In this document: positions 27,337 through 36,450 of the stretch, piece after piece
Numbering within the stretch: position 1 is the stretch's first letter
Layout of the letters: each line of letters begins with the position of its first letter
Assembly (NCBI GenBank): GCA_965246995.1
Contig: OZ252008.1
Coordinates: 1,488,001-1,552,000, forward strand
Direction: 5' to 3'
Length of the DNA stretch: 64,000 bases
Source: VXRJ01 sp965246995
Lineage (GTDB): Bacteria > Acidobacteriota > Vicinamibacteria > Vicinamibacterales > UBA8438
The notes under the pieces: model-generated
The model's database searches: none
Told to the model about the DNA's origin: nothing
Seen by the model: only the letters and a program-made list of their open reading frames with translations
Made by a program: the position numbers and the translations under genes

Positions 27337-27469
27337 CGGTTGCTCCTCTTTCGGTGGTGTGTGGTCCGCCGATTATGCCTTATCCCATCGCCCCGTCCGG
27401 GTGCGGCGGACCCCATCCCGTGCCGGTTCGGCTGGTAGAATCGCTCCGCGAGCGCATTGCAGGCTGGGC

Positions 27470-28846
27470 ATGATGGCGTCCCGAATCCTGGTAATCGACG
27501 ACGAAGACGAGATCCGCGAATCCCTGAAGCGGATCCTCGAGTACGACGGCTACGAGTGCCTGACCGCGGCGAGCGGCCACGCGGGGCTGAAGCGGATCGA
27601 GCAGGGCGAGCCGGACCTGGTCTTTCTCGACATCAAGATGCCCGGCATGGATGGCCTGGAAGTCCTGCGCCGGATCCGGGAGACGGACGAGTGGCTTCCG
27701 GTCGTCATGATCTCCGGTCACGGCGACGTCACCACCGCCGTCGAGGCGACGAAGCTGGGGGCGTTCGACTTCCTCGAGAAGCCGCTCGAGTCGAAGCGGG
27801 TCACCGTCACCATTCGCAACGCGCTGCAGCAGCGCCGGCTCGGCACCGAGAACCGGCGGCTCCGGCGCGCGGAAGAACAGCGCCATGTGATGGTGGGGGA
27901 GAGCGCCGCGTTGCGGACCCTGGCCAGCGAGATCGGGCGAGCCGCACCGGTCAAGAGCGCGGTGCTCATCCAGGGAGAGAGCGGCGTCGGCAAGGAACTG
28001 GTGGCGCGCGCCCTGCACCGCCAGAGCCCGCGCGCCCGCGAACGGTTCGTGCAGGTGAACTGCGCCGCAATCCCGCACGAACTGATCGAGTCAGAGCTGT
28101 TCGGACACGAGAAGGGTTCCTTCACGGGAGCTGCCGACAAGCAGATCGGAAAGTTCGAGCAGGCGGACCGCGGCACGATTTTTCTCGACGAAGTGGGCGA
28201 CATGTCGCTGGCGGCGCAGGCAAAGGTACTCCGTGTCCTGCAGGAAGGTGAGGTGGAGCGGCTCGGAGCGAATCGCACCATCCGGGTGGACATCCGCCTC
28301 GTCGCCGCCACGAACAAGGACCTGTCCCGGGCGATCGACGCGGGCATGTTCCGCGAGGATCTCTACTTCCGGCTGAGCGTCATCCCGGTCCGCGTCCCCC
28401 CGCTGCGCGAACGGGCGGAAGACATCCCGCTGCTGGTCCGGCACTTTGCGGAACTGTTCGCCCGAGAGAACAACTACCGGCCGATGCCCTTTACCGCGGC
28501 GGCGATAGATGCGTTCGCGGCGCGCCGGTGGCGCGGGAACATCCGGGAACTCCGCAATGTGGTCGAGCGGCTGATCGTGATGACGCCGGGGCCGTCGATC
28601 ACGATCGACGACGTCCGTGCCGCGACGTTCGTGGATGGCCGCCCGTCGGGTTCGGAGGGGCCGGTACTTCCCGCGGCGCGGACGCTCCGCGAGTTCAAGG
28701 AAGTGAGCGAGCGCGCATTCCTGGTGGACAGACTGCGCGCGTTCGGCTGGAACGTGTCGCGGACCGCGGAGGAGATCGACACGCCCCGTAGTAACCTCTA
28801 CAAGAAGCTGGAGCACTACCGGATTAGCCAGGAGGCTGACGGTTAG
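27470..28846 (+). CDS. Sigma-54-dependent response regulator (NtrC/AtoC type)
   Basis: 458 residues. Receiver domain about 4-122 with acidic pocket D10/D11 and phosphoacceptor D54 (FLDIKMPGMDG). AAA+ domain about 145-375 with Walker A GESGVGKE, the sigma-54 contact loop GSFTGA and Walker B GTIFLDEVGDM. Fis-type helix-turn-helix at the end (WNVSRTAEEIDTPRSNLYKK). The start is ATG 27470 or 27473; the ribosome site is weak. It activates RNA polymerase-sigma54 at enhancer-dependent promoters. No histidine kinase gene is adjacent, so its partner must lie elsewhere. Confidence 0.92.
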   Translation: MMASRILVIDDEDEIRESLKRILEYDGYECLTAASGHAGLKRIEQGEPDLVFLDIKMPGMDGLEVLRRIRETDEWLPVVMISGHGDVTTAVEATKLGAFDFLEKPLESKRVTVTIRNALQQRRLGTENRRLRRAEEQRHVMVGESAALRTLASEIGRAAPVKSAVLIQGESGVGKELVARALHRQSPRARERFVQVNCAAIPHELIESELFGHEKGSFTGAADKQIGKFEQADRGTIFLDEVGDMSLAAQAKVLRVLQEGEVERLGANRTIRVDIRLVAATNKDLSRAIDAGMFREDLYFRLSVIPVRVPPLRERAEDIPLLVRHFAELFARENNYRPMPFTAAAIDAFAARRWRGNIRELRNVVERLIVMTPGPSITIDDVRAATFVDGRPSGSEGPVLPAARTLREFKEVSERAFLVDRLRAFGWNVSRTAEEIDTPRSNLYKKLEHYRISQEADG

Positions 28847-28864
28847 CTCGGATCCTTGACATTC

Positions 28865-29273
28865 CGCCGCAGTCGGCCGGACGACCGCTGCGTCTGGCGC
28901 GGGGTTCCGCGCCGGACGGGGAGGAAAGTCCGAACTCCGCAGGGCAGTGCGCCGGGTAACGCCCGGTCAGGGTGACCTGAAGGAAAGTGGCACAGAAAAC
29001 ATACCGCCGGCCGGAACCTCCGGGGACCGGGCGGCAAGGGTGAAAAGGTGCGGTAAGAGCGCACCGCGTTCCCTGCAAGGGGAATGGCAGGCTAAACCCC
29101 GCACGGAGCAAGACCAAATAGGGAGGCGCTTGAGAACGGCCCGTTCGAAGCTTCCGGGTAGGTTGCTCGATCCCGTCAGCGATGGCGGGGCTAGAGGAAT
29201 GGTCGTCACCGGAGGCGTCGTGATTCGTCGCGGCGCGTGCGGAACAGAATTCGGCTTATGGCCGTCTGTGGTG
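28865..29273 (+). ncRNA. rnpB: RNase P RNA, bacterial class A
   Basis: Catalytic RNA of ribonuclease P, which trims tRNA 5' leaders. Conserved elements in order: GAGGAAAGTCCGAACTCC, ACAGAAAACATACCGCC, GGTAAGAGCGCACCGC, GAGCAAGACCAAATAGG, GGTAGGTTGCT, TAGAGGAATGGTCGTC and ACAGAATTCGGCTTA. The ends are set by P1 pairing: 28867-28878 with 29260-29271 form 11 of 12 pairs, including a G-U. About 405 bases, normal for class A. It lies between the response regulator and an amidohydrolase gene. Confidence 0.95.
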
Positions 29274-29311
29274 GAATCTGTCGGGATCGTGGTGGTGTGA
29301 AGGGGGAGGGA

Positions 29312-30466
29312 ATGCAACGACCTGGGCGTGTCTGGGCGTTCGCCGGCGTGGGCGCCGCATTGGCGGTGGGCGCTGTCCTTGTCTACGGCATCGGCGCCGA
29401 GGCGCAGCGTGGCGGTCGCTCGGCGGCGGAGCCGGCGCTGGCCGTAGAGGACTACACACCGCGCTCGACGCTCGTGGTCGATGCGAACCCGGTACCGCGC
29501 GCGCGGTACCCCGTGATTGACGTCCACAGCCATCACCGTCCCGGCTTCTCGGTCGACCGCTGGCACGGGATCGTCTCGGAAATGGACGCGCTCAACCTGC
29601 AGGTGCTCGTCAACCTGAGTGGCGGCTCCGGCGCGACCCTCGAGCGCTGTGTCGACACGATCGCGGCCAGCGACGACCCCGATCGCATGGTCTGTTTTGC
29701 CAATCTCGACTTCCGCGGCGGGGTCGGCCCCGGTTTCGGCGCGCGCGCCGCGGAGCAGCTCGAGCGGGATGTCGCGGCAGGTGCGGTCGGCTTGAAGTTC
29801 TTCAAGAACTTCGGCATCGACGTGCGCGACGCGAAGGGCGACCGTGTTCCGGTGGATCACACGGAGCTCGACGCTGTCTTCGAGACCGCGGGGCGATTGG
29901 GCATTCCGGTGCTGATGCACGTGGGCGAACCGCAGTCGTTCTACGACCCGGTCGACCGCTTTAACGAGCGTTGGCTCGAGCTGACCCTGCTGCCCGACCG
30001 CCGGCTGCCGGCGGACCGCTATCCCGGTTTCGAGACAATGATGGAGGAACGGGACCGCCGGTTCGCACGTCATCCGCAGACGCGGTTCATTTCCGCGCAC
30101 ATGGGGTGGCATTCGAACGACCTCGGGCGGCTTGGCCGCCTGCTGGACGCGCTGCCGAACGTCTGGGTCGAAACCGGCGCCATCCTGTACGAGTTGGGTC
30201 GCCAGCCCCGCGCCGCCCGCGAGTTCTTCACGACGTACCAGGACCGGGTGCTGTTCGGAAAGGACCGCTACGCGCCGGAGGAGTTTCCCTACTACTGGCG
30301 GACGTTCGAGACCAGTGACGAGTACTTCGACTACTACCGGCGCTATCACGCGTTCTGGCAGATGTACGGGATGGACCTACCGGACGACGTGCTCCGCAAG
30401 CTGTACTACGAGAATGCGCTCACGGTGATCCCCGGCATCGAGGGATCGCAGTTTCCCGCCCCCTGA
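29312..30466 (+). CDS. Amidohydrolase-2-type TIM-barrel hydrolase, exported
   Basis: About 384 residues. The N-terminus MQRPGRVWAFAGVGAALAVG is a signal peptide or anchor. Then a TIM-barrel amidohydrolase of the aminocarboxymuconate-semialdehyde-decarboxylase-like group: metal motif VIDVHSHH, VGLKFFKNFG, LMHVGEP, ISAHMGW and a late FGKDRYAPEEFPYYW with the conserved Asp. AGGGGGAGGG lies immediately before the ATG. Substrate unknown; it could be a decarboxylase or lactonase. The next gene begins 12 bases later, so they probably share a transcript. Confidence 0.85.
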   Translation: MQRPGRVWAFAGVGAALAVGAVLVYGIGAEAQRGGRSAAEPALAVEDYTPRSTLVVDANPVPRARYPVIDVHSHHRPGFSVDRWHGIVSEMDALNLQVLVNLSGGSGATLERCVDTIAASDDPDRMVCFANLDFRGGVGPGFGARAAEQLERDVAAGAVGLKFFKNFGIDVRDAKGDRVPVDHTELDAVFETAGRLGIPVLMHVGEPQSFYDPVDRFNERWLELTLLPDRRLPADRYPGFETMMEERDRRFARHPQTRFISAHMGWHSNDLGRLGRLLDALPNVWVETGAILYELGRQPRAAREFFTTYQDRVLFGKDRYAPEEFPYYWRTFETSDEYFDYYRRYHAFWQMYGMDLPDDVLRKLYYENALTVIPGIEGSQFPAP

Positions 30467-30478
30467 CGCCAGGAGCCC

Positions 30479-31438
30479 GTGGCACGTTACCTGGTAACCG
30501 GCGGCGCGGGGTTTATCGGTTCCCACGTCGTCGAGACGTTGGTGGCGCGGGGGGAGGACGTGCGTGTCGTCGACGATCTGTCGACGGGACGCCGCGCGAA
30601 CCTCGCCAGTTGTCCCGATGTCGAGCTCATCGAGGCGGACCTGGCGGACACGGACGTGGCGTTGCACGCGGTCGCCAGTATCGACCGCGTGATCCACCTT
30701 GCCGCGATTCCGTCGGTGCCACGCTCCGTGCGGCAGCCGGAGCGGTGTCACCGCGCCAACGTCGAGGCGACCCACGCACTGTTGCTCGCGGCGCGGGACG
30801 CAGGCGTCCGCCGTGTCGTCCTGGCCAGTTCGTCGTCCGTCTACGGCGAGTCCGAGACGCTCCCGAAGCACGAGGGACTCTGTCCGGCGCCGCTCTCGCC
30901 CTACGCCCTCCACAAGCTCATCGGCGAGCACTACGCCGCACTGTTCGCCCGGCTCTACGGCCTGGAGACCGTGGCGTTGCGCCTGTTCAATGTCTTCGGT
31001 CCGCGACAGTCCCCGTCCTCGCAGTATTCCGGCGTTATCTCGGTCTTCACGGCGGGGTTGCTCGCGCGCAGTTCCCCGACGATCTATGGCGACGGCGAGC
31101 AGACGCGTGATTTCACCTACGTGTCGGACGTCGTGGCGGGCGTGCTTGCTGCCTGCGAGGCGCCGGGCGTTGCGGTCTCGGGTCGCGCGATCAACCTCGC
31201 ACGGAACGGCCGGATCTCCGTGAACGCCCTGTATGCCGCCCTGCAGAAGTTGACCGGCGCGACCGCGGTCGAGGCGACGTACGCCGATCCGAGGCCCGGC
31301 GATATCCGCGATTCCCAGGCTGACATCTCACTCGCGCGGGAGTTGCTCGGTTTCGAGCCGGCCGTCAGCGTCGAGGAGGGACTCCGGCGCACGGTCGAGT
31401 GGCAGCGGTCGGTCCCCATAGGGCAGGAGTCGACATGA
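30479..31438 (+). CDS. NAD-dependent sugar-nucleotide epimerase (GalE/WbpP-like)
   Basis: 319 residues, an extended short-chain dehydrogenase. NAD-binding GGAGFIGSH at residues 8-16, the DDLSTGRRANL nucleotide-selectivity loop, catalytic SSSSVYGE with the conserved Ser, YALHK (Tyr-x-x-x-Lys), and GDGEQTRDFTYVSDVV for the UDP-sugar site. Probably epimerises a UDP-sugar for cell-surface polysaccharide. GTG start with AGGAG four bases upstream. Its TGA overlaps the next ATG (31435), coupling it to the ligase gene. Confidence 0.88.
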   Translation: MARYLVTGGAGFIGSHVVETLVARGEDVRVVDDLSTGRRANLASCPDVELIEADLADTDVALHAVASIDRVIHLAAIPSVPRSVRQPERCHRANVEATHALLLAARDAGVRRVVLASSSSVYGESETLPKHEGLCPAPLSPYALHKLIGEHYAALFARLYGLETVALRLFNVFGPRQSPSSQYSGVISVFTAGLLARSSPTIYGDGEQTRDFTYVSDVVAGVLAACEAPGVAVSGRAINLARNGRISVNALYAALQKLTGATAVEATYADPRPGDIRDSQADISLARELLGFEPAVSVEEGLRRTVEWQRSVPIGQEST

Positions 31439-32562
31439 AGATCGCGTTTGCCGGATCGCCGAAGCCGACGGTTGGTGTCGAGCTGGAACTCCAGATCATC
31501 GATCCCGAGACGATGAACCTGGCCCCCGGTGCACCCGCCATCATCGAGCGGTCGGCCGATCCGTCGCACGTCAAAGCGGAACTGATCGAGTCGACGATCG
31601 AGGTCTGCACCGACGTTTGCGCCGATGTGGCCGAGGTGCGCCGCGACCTGACGGCCCGCGTCGCCAGGCTCCTCGACGTGTCGGACAGCCTCGGCTATCA
31701 GATCGCGTGCGCCGGCACGCATCCCTTTTCGCGCTGGGGCCAGCAGACGATCACGCCATTGCCCCGTTACCACCGCCTCGTGGAGAAGTGCCAGTGGCCG
31801 GCGCGGCGGCTGATGATCTTCGGCCTGCATGTGCATGTCGGCATCGAGAGTGGCGAGAAGGCGATTGCGCTCTTCAATTCGCTCACCACCTACCTGCCGC
31901 ACCTGCTGTCGCTGTCGGCCAGCTCGCCCTTCTTCGACCAGGCCGACACCGGACTGGCGTCGTGCCGCACGAAGATCTTCGAGAGCCTGCCGACGGCCGG
32001 CCTGCCGTACCGCTTCGTCAACTGGGCGGAGTTCCAGCGGCTGATAATCACGCTGAAGAACGCCAAGGCGATCGAGTCGATTCAGGAGATCTGGTGGGAT
32101 ATCCGGCCGCATCCGAAGTTCGGTACGGTCGAGGTACGCGTCTGCGACGGGTTGCCGACCCTCGACGAGGCCATTGCGGTTACCGCGCTTATTCAGGCGC
32201 TGCTCGTCTGGTTGGGCGATCAGTACGACGAGGGAGAGTACCTGCCGCTCCATCGCCACTGGATTGTCCGGGAGAACAAGTGGCGCGCCGCGCGGTGGGC
32301 GACCGACGCGGAGGTGATCATCGACGAGGAAGGACGGCTCGAACGGCTCGACGAGAGTCTCCTGCGGTTGGTCGAGCACGACCTGATGCCAGTCGCCGCC
32401 CGGCTGGGTAGCGATGGGGAGCTGCGCCGGATCACCGAGATGTTGCGGGTTGGCCCCAGCTATCGACGGCAGCGGCGGATCTATCGGGAAACAAACGACC
32501 ACCGCGACGTGATGAACGCCCTGGTGCGCGAATTCCGCGAGAACGCACCAGTCCTCGTCTGA
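31435..32562 (+). CDS. ybdK: Carboxylate-amine ligase, YbdK / glutamate-cysteine ligase type 2
   Basis: 375 residues, the normal YbdK length. Motifs: TVGVELELQIID at the N-terminus (metal-binding Glu residues), FGLHVHVGIESGEKAI, and IWWDIRPHPKFGTVEVRVCD near residue 222. Members ligate glutamate with an amine such as cysteine using ATP; the YbdK branch is a weak gamma-glutamyl ligase whose true substrate is unclear. The start overlaps the epimerase stop by four bases (ATGA), with GGCAGGAG upstream. Confidence 0.88.
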   Translation: MKIAFAGSPKPTVGVELELQIIDPETMNLAPGAPAIIERSADPSHVKAELIESTIEVCTDVCADVAEVRRDLTARVARLLDVSDSLGYQIACAGTHPFSRWGQQTITPLPRYHRLVEKCQWPARRLMIFGLHVHVGIESGEKAIALFNSLTTYLPHLLSLSASSPFFDQADTGLASCRTKIFESLPTAGLPYRFVNWAEFQRLIITLKNAKAIESIQEIWWDIRPHPKFGTVEVRVCDGLPTLDEAIAVTALIQALLVWLGDQYDEGEYLPLHRHWIVRENKWRAARWATDAEVIIDEEGRLERLDESLLRLVEHDLMPVAARLGSDGELRRITEMLRVGPSYRRQRRIYRETNDHRDVMNALVREFRENAPVLV

Positions 32563-32595
32563 ACAATAGGCGCCGCTGCAGGCGCCGCTGGCGGT

Positions 32596-33444
32596 TCACG
32601 TTCGCGCCGGGTTTGCGGCGCTCCAGGCCAGCCATCGGCCGCCGCGGCGTTCGAGGGCAAGCGGCAGGCCGAAGCCGCGCGACAGCGTTTCCGCCGTCAG
32701 GGTCTCGCCAACCGGGCCGGCGGCGACGATCCGTCCCTCCGCGAGGATCAGCGCATGCGTGATGCCGGGCGGGATCTCGTCGACATGGTGAGTGACGAGC
32801 ACGATCCCCGCCGTTGCGTCGTCCGACGCCACGTCGCCCAGCATGGCGACCAGTTGCTCGCGCCCGGTCAGATCGAGTCCCGCGGTCGGTTCGTCCAGTA
32901 CCAGCAGGGCTGGCTCGGCCATCAGCGCGCGGGCGAGCAGCACTCGCTGTCGCTCGCCCGCCGAGAGCGTCACGTAGCGCGACGCGGCGAGCGCGCCGCA
33001 GCCGAACCTGTCGAGCAGCTCCCGCACGCGTGCCCGATCGGCGTCGTCGTAACGGTGCCACCAGGGGGCAAGGGCGGCGTGGCGGCCGGTCAGGACGATC
33101 TCGCCCGCGGTCAGTCCGGGCCGTATCTGATCGGCCAGGGCCTGGCTCGTCATCCCGATGCGGGTCCGCAACGCCCGCGCATCGGTCCGGCCGAAGCGCT
33201 CGCCCAGGACATCGACCGTCCCGCCCGAAGGATGGAGGTGCAGGCTGGCGATCCGGCAAAGCGACGTCTTGCCCGAGCCGTTCGGTCCCAGCACCACCCA
33301 GCGGTCACCCGGCGCGACGACCCAGTCGATCCGGTCGAGGATGGTCCGGCCATCGCGAACGAACGAGACGCCGTCCAGCTTCAATATGGACGCCGACCCG
33401 GCCGGCGTGACGGGTGTCCCGACTCCCCGCGTCGACGCATGCAT
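32596..33444 (-). CDS. ABC transporter ATP-binding protein
   Basis: 282 residues. Walker A GPNGSGKTS, Q-loop region RIGMTSQALAD, signature LSAGERQRV, Walker B LLVLDEPTAGLD and switch His (VLVTHH). Closest in style to the stand-alone iron/molybdate-type ATPases. No permease gene is adjacent, so its transporter is unknown. The start at 33444 has no Shine-Dalgarno, but TATAGT lies eight bases before the ATG, suggesting a leaderless mRNA. Only 18 bases separate it from the divergent glycosyltransferase. Confidence 0.88.
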   Translation of the reverse strand: MHASTRGVGTPVTPAGSASILKLDGVSFVRDGRTILDRIDWVVAPGDRWVVLGPNGSGKTSLCRIASLHLHPSGGTVDVLGERFGRTDARALRTRIGMTSQALADQIRPGLTAGEIVLTGRHAALAPWWHRYDDADRARVRELLDRFGCGALAASRYVTLSAGERQRVLLARALMAEPALLVLDEPTAGLDLTGREQLVAMLGDVASDDATAGIVLVTHHVDEIPPGITHALILAEGRIVAAGPVGETLTAETLSRGFGLPLALERRGGRWLAWSAANPART

Positions 33445-33452
33445 GACGTGAG

Positions 33453-33460
33453 ACTATAGG
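33453..33460. promoter_or_regulatory. Overlapping divergent -10 element
   Basis: The palindromic core CTATAG (33454-33459) lies in the 18-base gap between two divergent start codons. On the minus strand it reads TATAGT, eight bases before ATG 33444; on the plus strand GACTAT/TATAGG lies two to five bases before GTG 33463. Both genes lack ribosome sites, which fits leaderless transcription from one shared site. Confidence 0.35.
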
Positions 33461-33462
33461 CC

Positions 33463-34542
33463 GTGTCCTCCAACCGGCTTGCGGTCCGCCTGCCGAACTG
33501 GGTGGGGGACATCATGCTCGCCCGTCCGGCGCTCCATGCGCTGCGCGCCCGCTGGCCGCATCTGGCGCTCTACGGCATGGCGCGCGAAGGACATCTAGCC
33601 CTGGTCGAGCGGCTTGGCCTGTTCGAGCGGATCGACCCGGCGCCGGCCGCGGGGGCGCTGGCTGGAGCGCTCTCCATCCGGCGCGCGGCGCGTGCCGTCC
33701 GGGCGTTCGGACCAGACGCTGTGGTGCTGATGGCGCCCTCGTTCGAGGCGGCGCTGGTGGCTCGCCTGGCGGGCGTGGCGCGACGGATCGGCCACGAGAC
33801 GGACAACCGTGGATCGTTGCTGACCGACGCTGTCGCACCCCGGACCGAGGCGCATCGCAGCGAGGAGTATCTGGACCTGATCTCCCGCCTGGGCGCCGAA
33901 GGAGAGGACGGTGGTGCGGGCGATCAGCGCGATCCCCTGCCGCCGCTGGCGCTGACGGAAACGGATCGCGCGTACGCCGCGCGCCTCTTCCAGGCCATGG
34001 GGTGGCCCGATGATTGCCGCCCGGTCTTCGTCAACCCGGCCGCCGCAAAGACACCGCGCGCCTGGTCGTCGGATCGCTATCGCGCAGTCGTGGAGCGTCT
34101 TGCGGCCCGGCGAGCGGCCGGTGGCCCGCCGCTCGTAGTCCATGCGCGCCCGCCGTTCGAAGCGCCGGAGGGATGGGCCGCTGCGCATGGCGTGGCGCTT
34201 GCGGGAGACGCGACGTTGCCGGAGCTGGTTGGGTTGCTCGAGCGGTGCGTGCTCTACGTCGGGAACGACAGCGGGCCGGCGCATTTGGCGGCGGCAGCCG
34301 GCATCCCCACGGTGTCGGTGTACGGATCATCCTCGCCGTTTCGGACCTGCCCGCGCAGCCCCGCCGGCGCGCCGCATGTCGCGGTCAGCGCCGCGTTCGG
34401 CTGTTCGCCCTGCCGGGAGCGGTTCTTCGAGGAGTGTCCGTCGCCGCCTAGCGTAGACGGCCGCCCCCCTTGCCTCGACGTCATCGCCACCGACTCGGTC
34501 GTTCGTGCGGTCGAGCGGCTACTCAGTCGAGCTTTGCCTTGA
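33463..34542 (+). CDS. Glycosyltransferase family 9 (heptosyltransferase-like)
   Basis: 359 residues with the GT-B fold of LPS heptosyltransferases: N-terminal RLPNWVGDIMLARPAL (the WaaF/WaaC acceptor-side motif) and C-terminal YVGNDSGPAHLAAAAGIPTV with the donor-binding Asp and PAHLAAA. A cysteine-rich segment GCSPCRERFFEECPSPP near the end is common in Acidobacteriota members. Transfers a heptose-type sugar to lipopolysaccharide core in the cytoplasm. The GTG start has no ribosome site. Its 3' end overlaps convergent lpxD by 20 bases; both act in outer-membrane lipid synthesis. Confidence 0.85.
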   Translation: MSSNRLAVRLPNWVGDIMLARPALHALRARWPHLALYGMAREGHLALVERLGLFERIDPAPAAGALAGALSIRRAARAVRAFGPDAVVLMAPSFEAALVARLAGVARRIGHETDNRGSLLTDAVAPRTEAHRSEEYLDLISRLGAEGEDGGAGDQRDPLPPLALTETDRAYAARLFQAMGWPDDCRPVFVNPAAAKTPRAWSSDRYRAVVERLAARRAAGGPPLVVHARPPFEAPEGWAAAHGVALAGDATLPELVGLLERCVLYVGNDSGPAHLAAAAGIPTVSVYGSSSPFRTCPRSPAGAPHVAVSAAFGCSPCRERFFEECPSPPSVDGRPPCLDVIATDSVVRAVERLLSRALP

Positions 34543-35551
34543 GCGCGTCCAGTTCGGCGCGGAGACGCTTCACCTCAGCCGACAGTTTCGGCAGGCGGCC
34601 GAGATAACCCTGCTGCTTCTTGATGTCCTTGAGGGGACGCGCCGGCGTACCCCAGAAGGGCTGCCCAGCCGGGATCCGCTTGCGCGACGGGACACCGCAC
34701 TGGGCGCCGACGATCGCGTGGTCATCGATCCGGCAGTAGTCGGCGATTCCCACCTGGCCGCCGATGATCGCCTCGCGCCCGACCGTCGAACTGCCGGCGA
34801 TGCCGGTCTGCGATGAAATGATGGCGTGCTGGCCTATCCGGACGTTGTGCGCCACCTGGCAGAGGTTGTCGATCTTCACGCCATCGGCCACCGACGTGTT
34901 GTCGAGGGCGCCGCGGTCGATGCAGGCGTTCGCGCCAACCTCGACATCGTCGCCGATCTGCACGTTGCCCACCTGCGGCACCTTCACCTGTTGCGCGCCA
35001 TCGAAGACGAAGCCGAACCCGTCCGCGCCGATGACGACGCCCGCATGGATGATCACGCGGTCGCCGATCGTCGTGCCGGGGTAGACCACGACGTGCGGAT
35101 AGAGGAAGCCGCCTTCGCCGATCCGCGCACCGGCGCCGACATAGCTGCCCGGAAGGATCGTCGTGCCGCGGCCGATCGCTGCGCTCGCCTCGATCACCGT
35201 CCAGGCGCCGATCGACACGTCCGCGCCTATCGTCGCGTCGGCCGAGACGACCGCCGTCTCGTGAATGCCCCGCGGCGGCAGCGGTGGTGGCAGCAGCCAC
35301 TGCGCCACGTGCGCGAAGGCGACACGCGGCTGATCGACCACGATCACCGTCCGGCCCGGCAGGTCGTCTCCGGCCGGGATCAGGATGCAGCCCGCGCGAG
35401 CATCCGGCACGTTCGCCAGGTGCCGACCCTCGGCGTAGGCGAGTTCGCCGTTACCGGCGTGCTCCAGACTGCCGACCGAATGGATCTGCACGGAGCCGTC
35501 GCCATGCAGCACGCCGCCGACATGATCCGCGATCTCCTGCGCTGTTCTCAT
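34523..35551 (-). CDS. lpxD: UDP-3-O-acylglucosamine N-acyltransferase
   Basis: 342 residues, the usual LpxD length. N-terminal uridine-binding domain (about 1-95), then a left-handed beta-helix of hexapeptide repeats (ADATIGADVSIG, GTTILPGSYVGAGARIGEGG) containing GADGFGF, the CIDRGALDNT motif and the catalytic-type His in CQVAHNVRIG, with a C-terminal helix. It adds the second acyl chain in lipid A synthesis. It stands alone here, without the usual lpxA/fabZ neighbours. Convergent overlap of 20 bases with the glycosyltransferase gene. Confidence 0.95.
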   Translation of the reverse strand: MRTAQEIADHVGGVLHGDGSVQIHSVGSLEHAGNGELAYAEGRHLANVPDARAGCILIPAGDDLPGRTVIVVDQPRVAFAHVAQWLLPPPLPPRGIHETAVVSADATIGADVSIGAWTVIEASAAIGRGTTILPGSYVGAGARIGEGGFLYPHVVVYPGTTIGDRVIIHAGVVIGADGFGFVFDGAQQVKVPQVGNVQIGDDVEVGANACIDRGALDNTSVADGVKIDNLCQVAHNVRIGQHAIISSQTGIAGSSTVGREAIIGGQVGIADYCRIDDHAIVGAQCGVPSRKRIPAGQPFWGTPARPLKDIKKQQGYLGRLPKLSAEVKRLRAELDALKAKLD

Positions 35552-35633
35552 CGTCTTCTCCCGGGGGGCGTCGTCTGCTCTGGCTGTGTCGTACGGGCGG
35601 GGCGGCCGGGCGTCGCGGGAGACGCGCGCCGCG

Positions 35634-36287
35634 TCAGTTGCTGCCCAGCGTCAGGGTGGTGGCGCCGTCGGCGATCATGACTGCGTGGCTCGATCGTTCC
35701 GCGCCGGCCTGCACGAGAGCGGTATAAGCCCCGGGCGCCACGTTGTCGAGCGCGAAGGCACCCCCCCGGTCCGCCACCGCCGCGTAGGGCGACCTGGTGA
35801 TGACGATGCTCGCGCCCATTTGGGGATGGATGTCGCAGGCGACGCGGTACGTCCCGGCGGTGTCGAAGTAATGCTCGTAGGTGCCGCCGATCGGTGTGGC
35901 GATGTTGAAGGCGGTCTCCTTGGTGTCGATATTGAAGACCCGGACGTTGTGCAGGATGTCCTCGCTGTTGACGAAGTGGACCGGCTGTCCCACGGTGGCG
36001 AGCACCACGGGCGGCAGGAACTCCATGTTGATCTGGTCCATCTGCGCGGGGGTGTCCGGCGGTTCGAGCACCGCGTTGCCCGCCGGCTCGAGGATGACGA
36101 CGGTGAGCGAGCCGTCGGGCGAGACAGGAGCGGTGCCGGTCACCGACAGGCCGTCGCCCGCCGGGGATGCTGGCGCAGCGGCGGGGGTGGGTTCGGCAAG
36201 GGCGGCGGGCTCGGGAGCGCTACCTCCGCAGGCGACGGCGCCCAACGTGCACAGCACGAGAACGGCGATTCTCGTCGTCGGATTCAT
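35634..36287 (-). CDS. Cupredoxin-domain lipoprotein
   Basis: About 217 residues from ATG 36287. A lipoprotein signal ends in LGAVACGG (lipobox Cys about residue 20), followed by an Ala/Pro linker. The cupredoxin domain has type-1 copper ligands: His in SEDILHNVRVF, then Cys-x-x-His-x-x-x-Met in ACDIHPQMG. A small regulatory-like beta segment closes the protein. Methionines further upstream overlap a consensus TATAAT (36312-36307), so they cannot be starts. Probably a membrane-anchored periplasmic electron carrier for the divergent cytochrome/copper locus. Confidence 0.85.
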   Translation of the reverse strand: MNPTTRIAVLVLCTLGAVACGGSAPEPAALAEPTPAAAPASPAGDGLSVTGTAPVSPDGSLTVVILEPAGNAVLEPPDTPAQMDQINMEFLPPVVLATVGQPVHFVNSEDILHNVRVFNIDTKETAFNIATPIGGTYEHYFDTAGTYRVACDIHPQMGASIVITRSPYAAVADRGGAFALDNVAPGAYTALVQAGAERSSHAVMIADGATTLTLGSN

Positions 36288-36306
36288 GCGGAAATTCACG
36301 CGGCCC

Positions 36307-36312
36307 ATTATA
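36307..36312 (-). promoter_or_regulatory. Consensus -10 box of the cupredoxin gene
   Basis: A perfect TATAAT on the minus strand, ending 20 bases before ATG 36287. No matching -35 is seen at 16-18 bases. Transcription would start near 36300, giving a very short leader. Confidence 0.4.
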
Positions 36313-36450
36313 CGGACGCGGAGGGGCTGGATCTGCCCGGACATCGTGGTTGATCTGGACTCAGTGCCGGAGTTAAACTACCCCGATTCATCGTTGAGTG
36401 GGCAAGCGTGCGCTTTCGCCACGGCGGGTTCGCTCACGGAGGTGCAAAAG

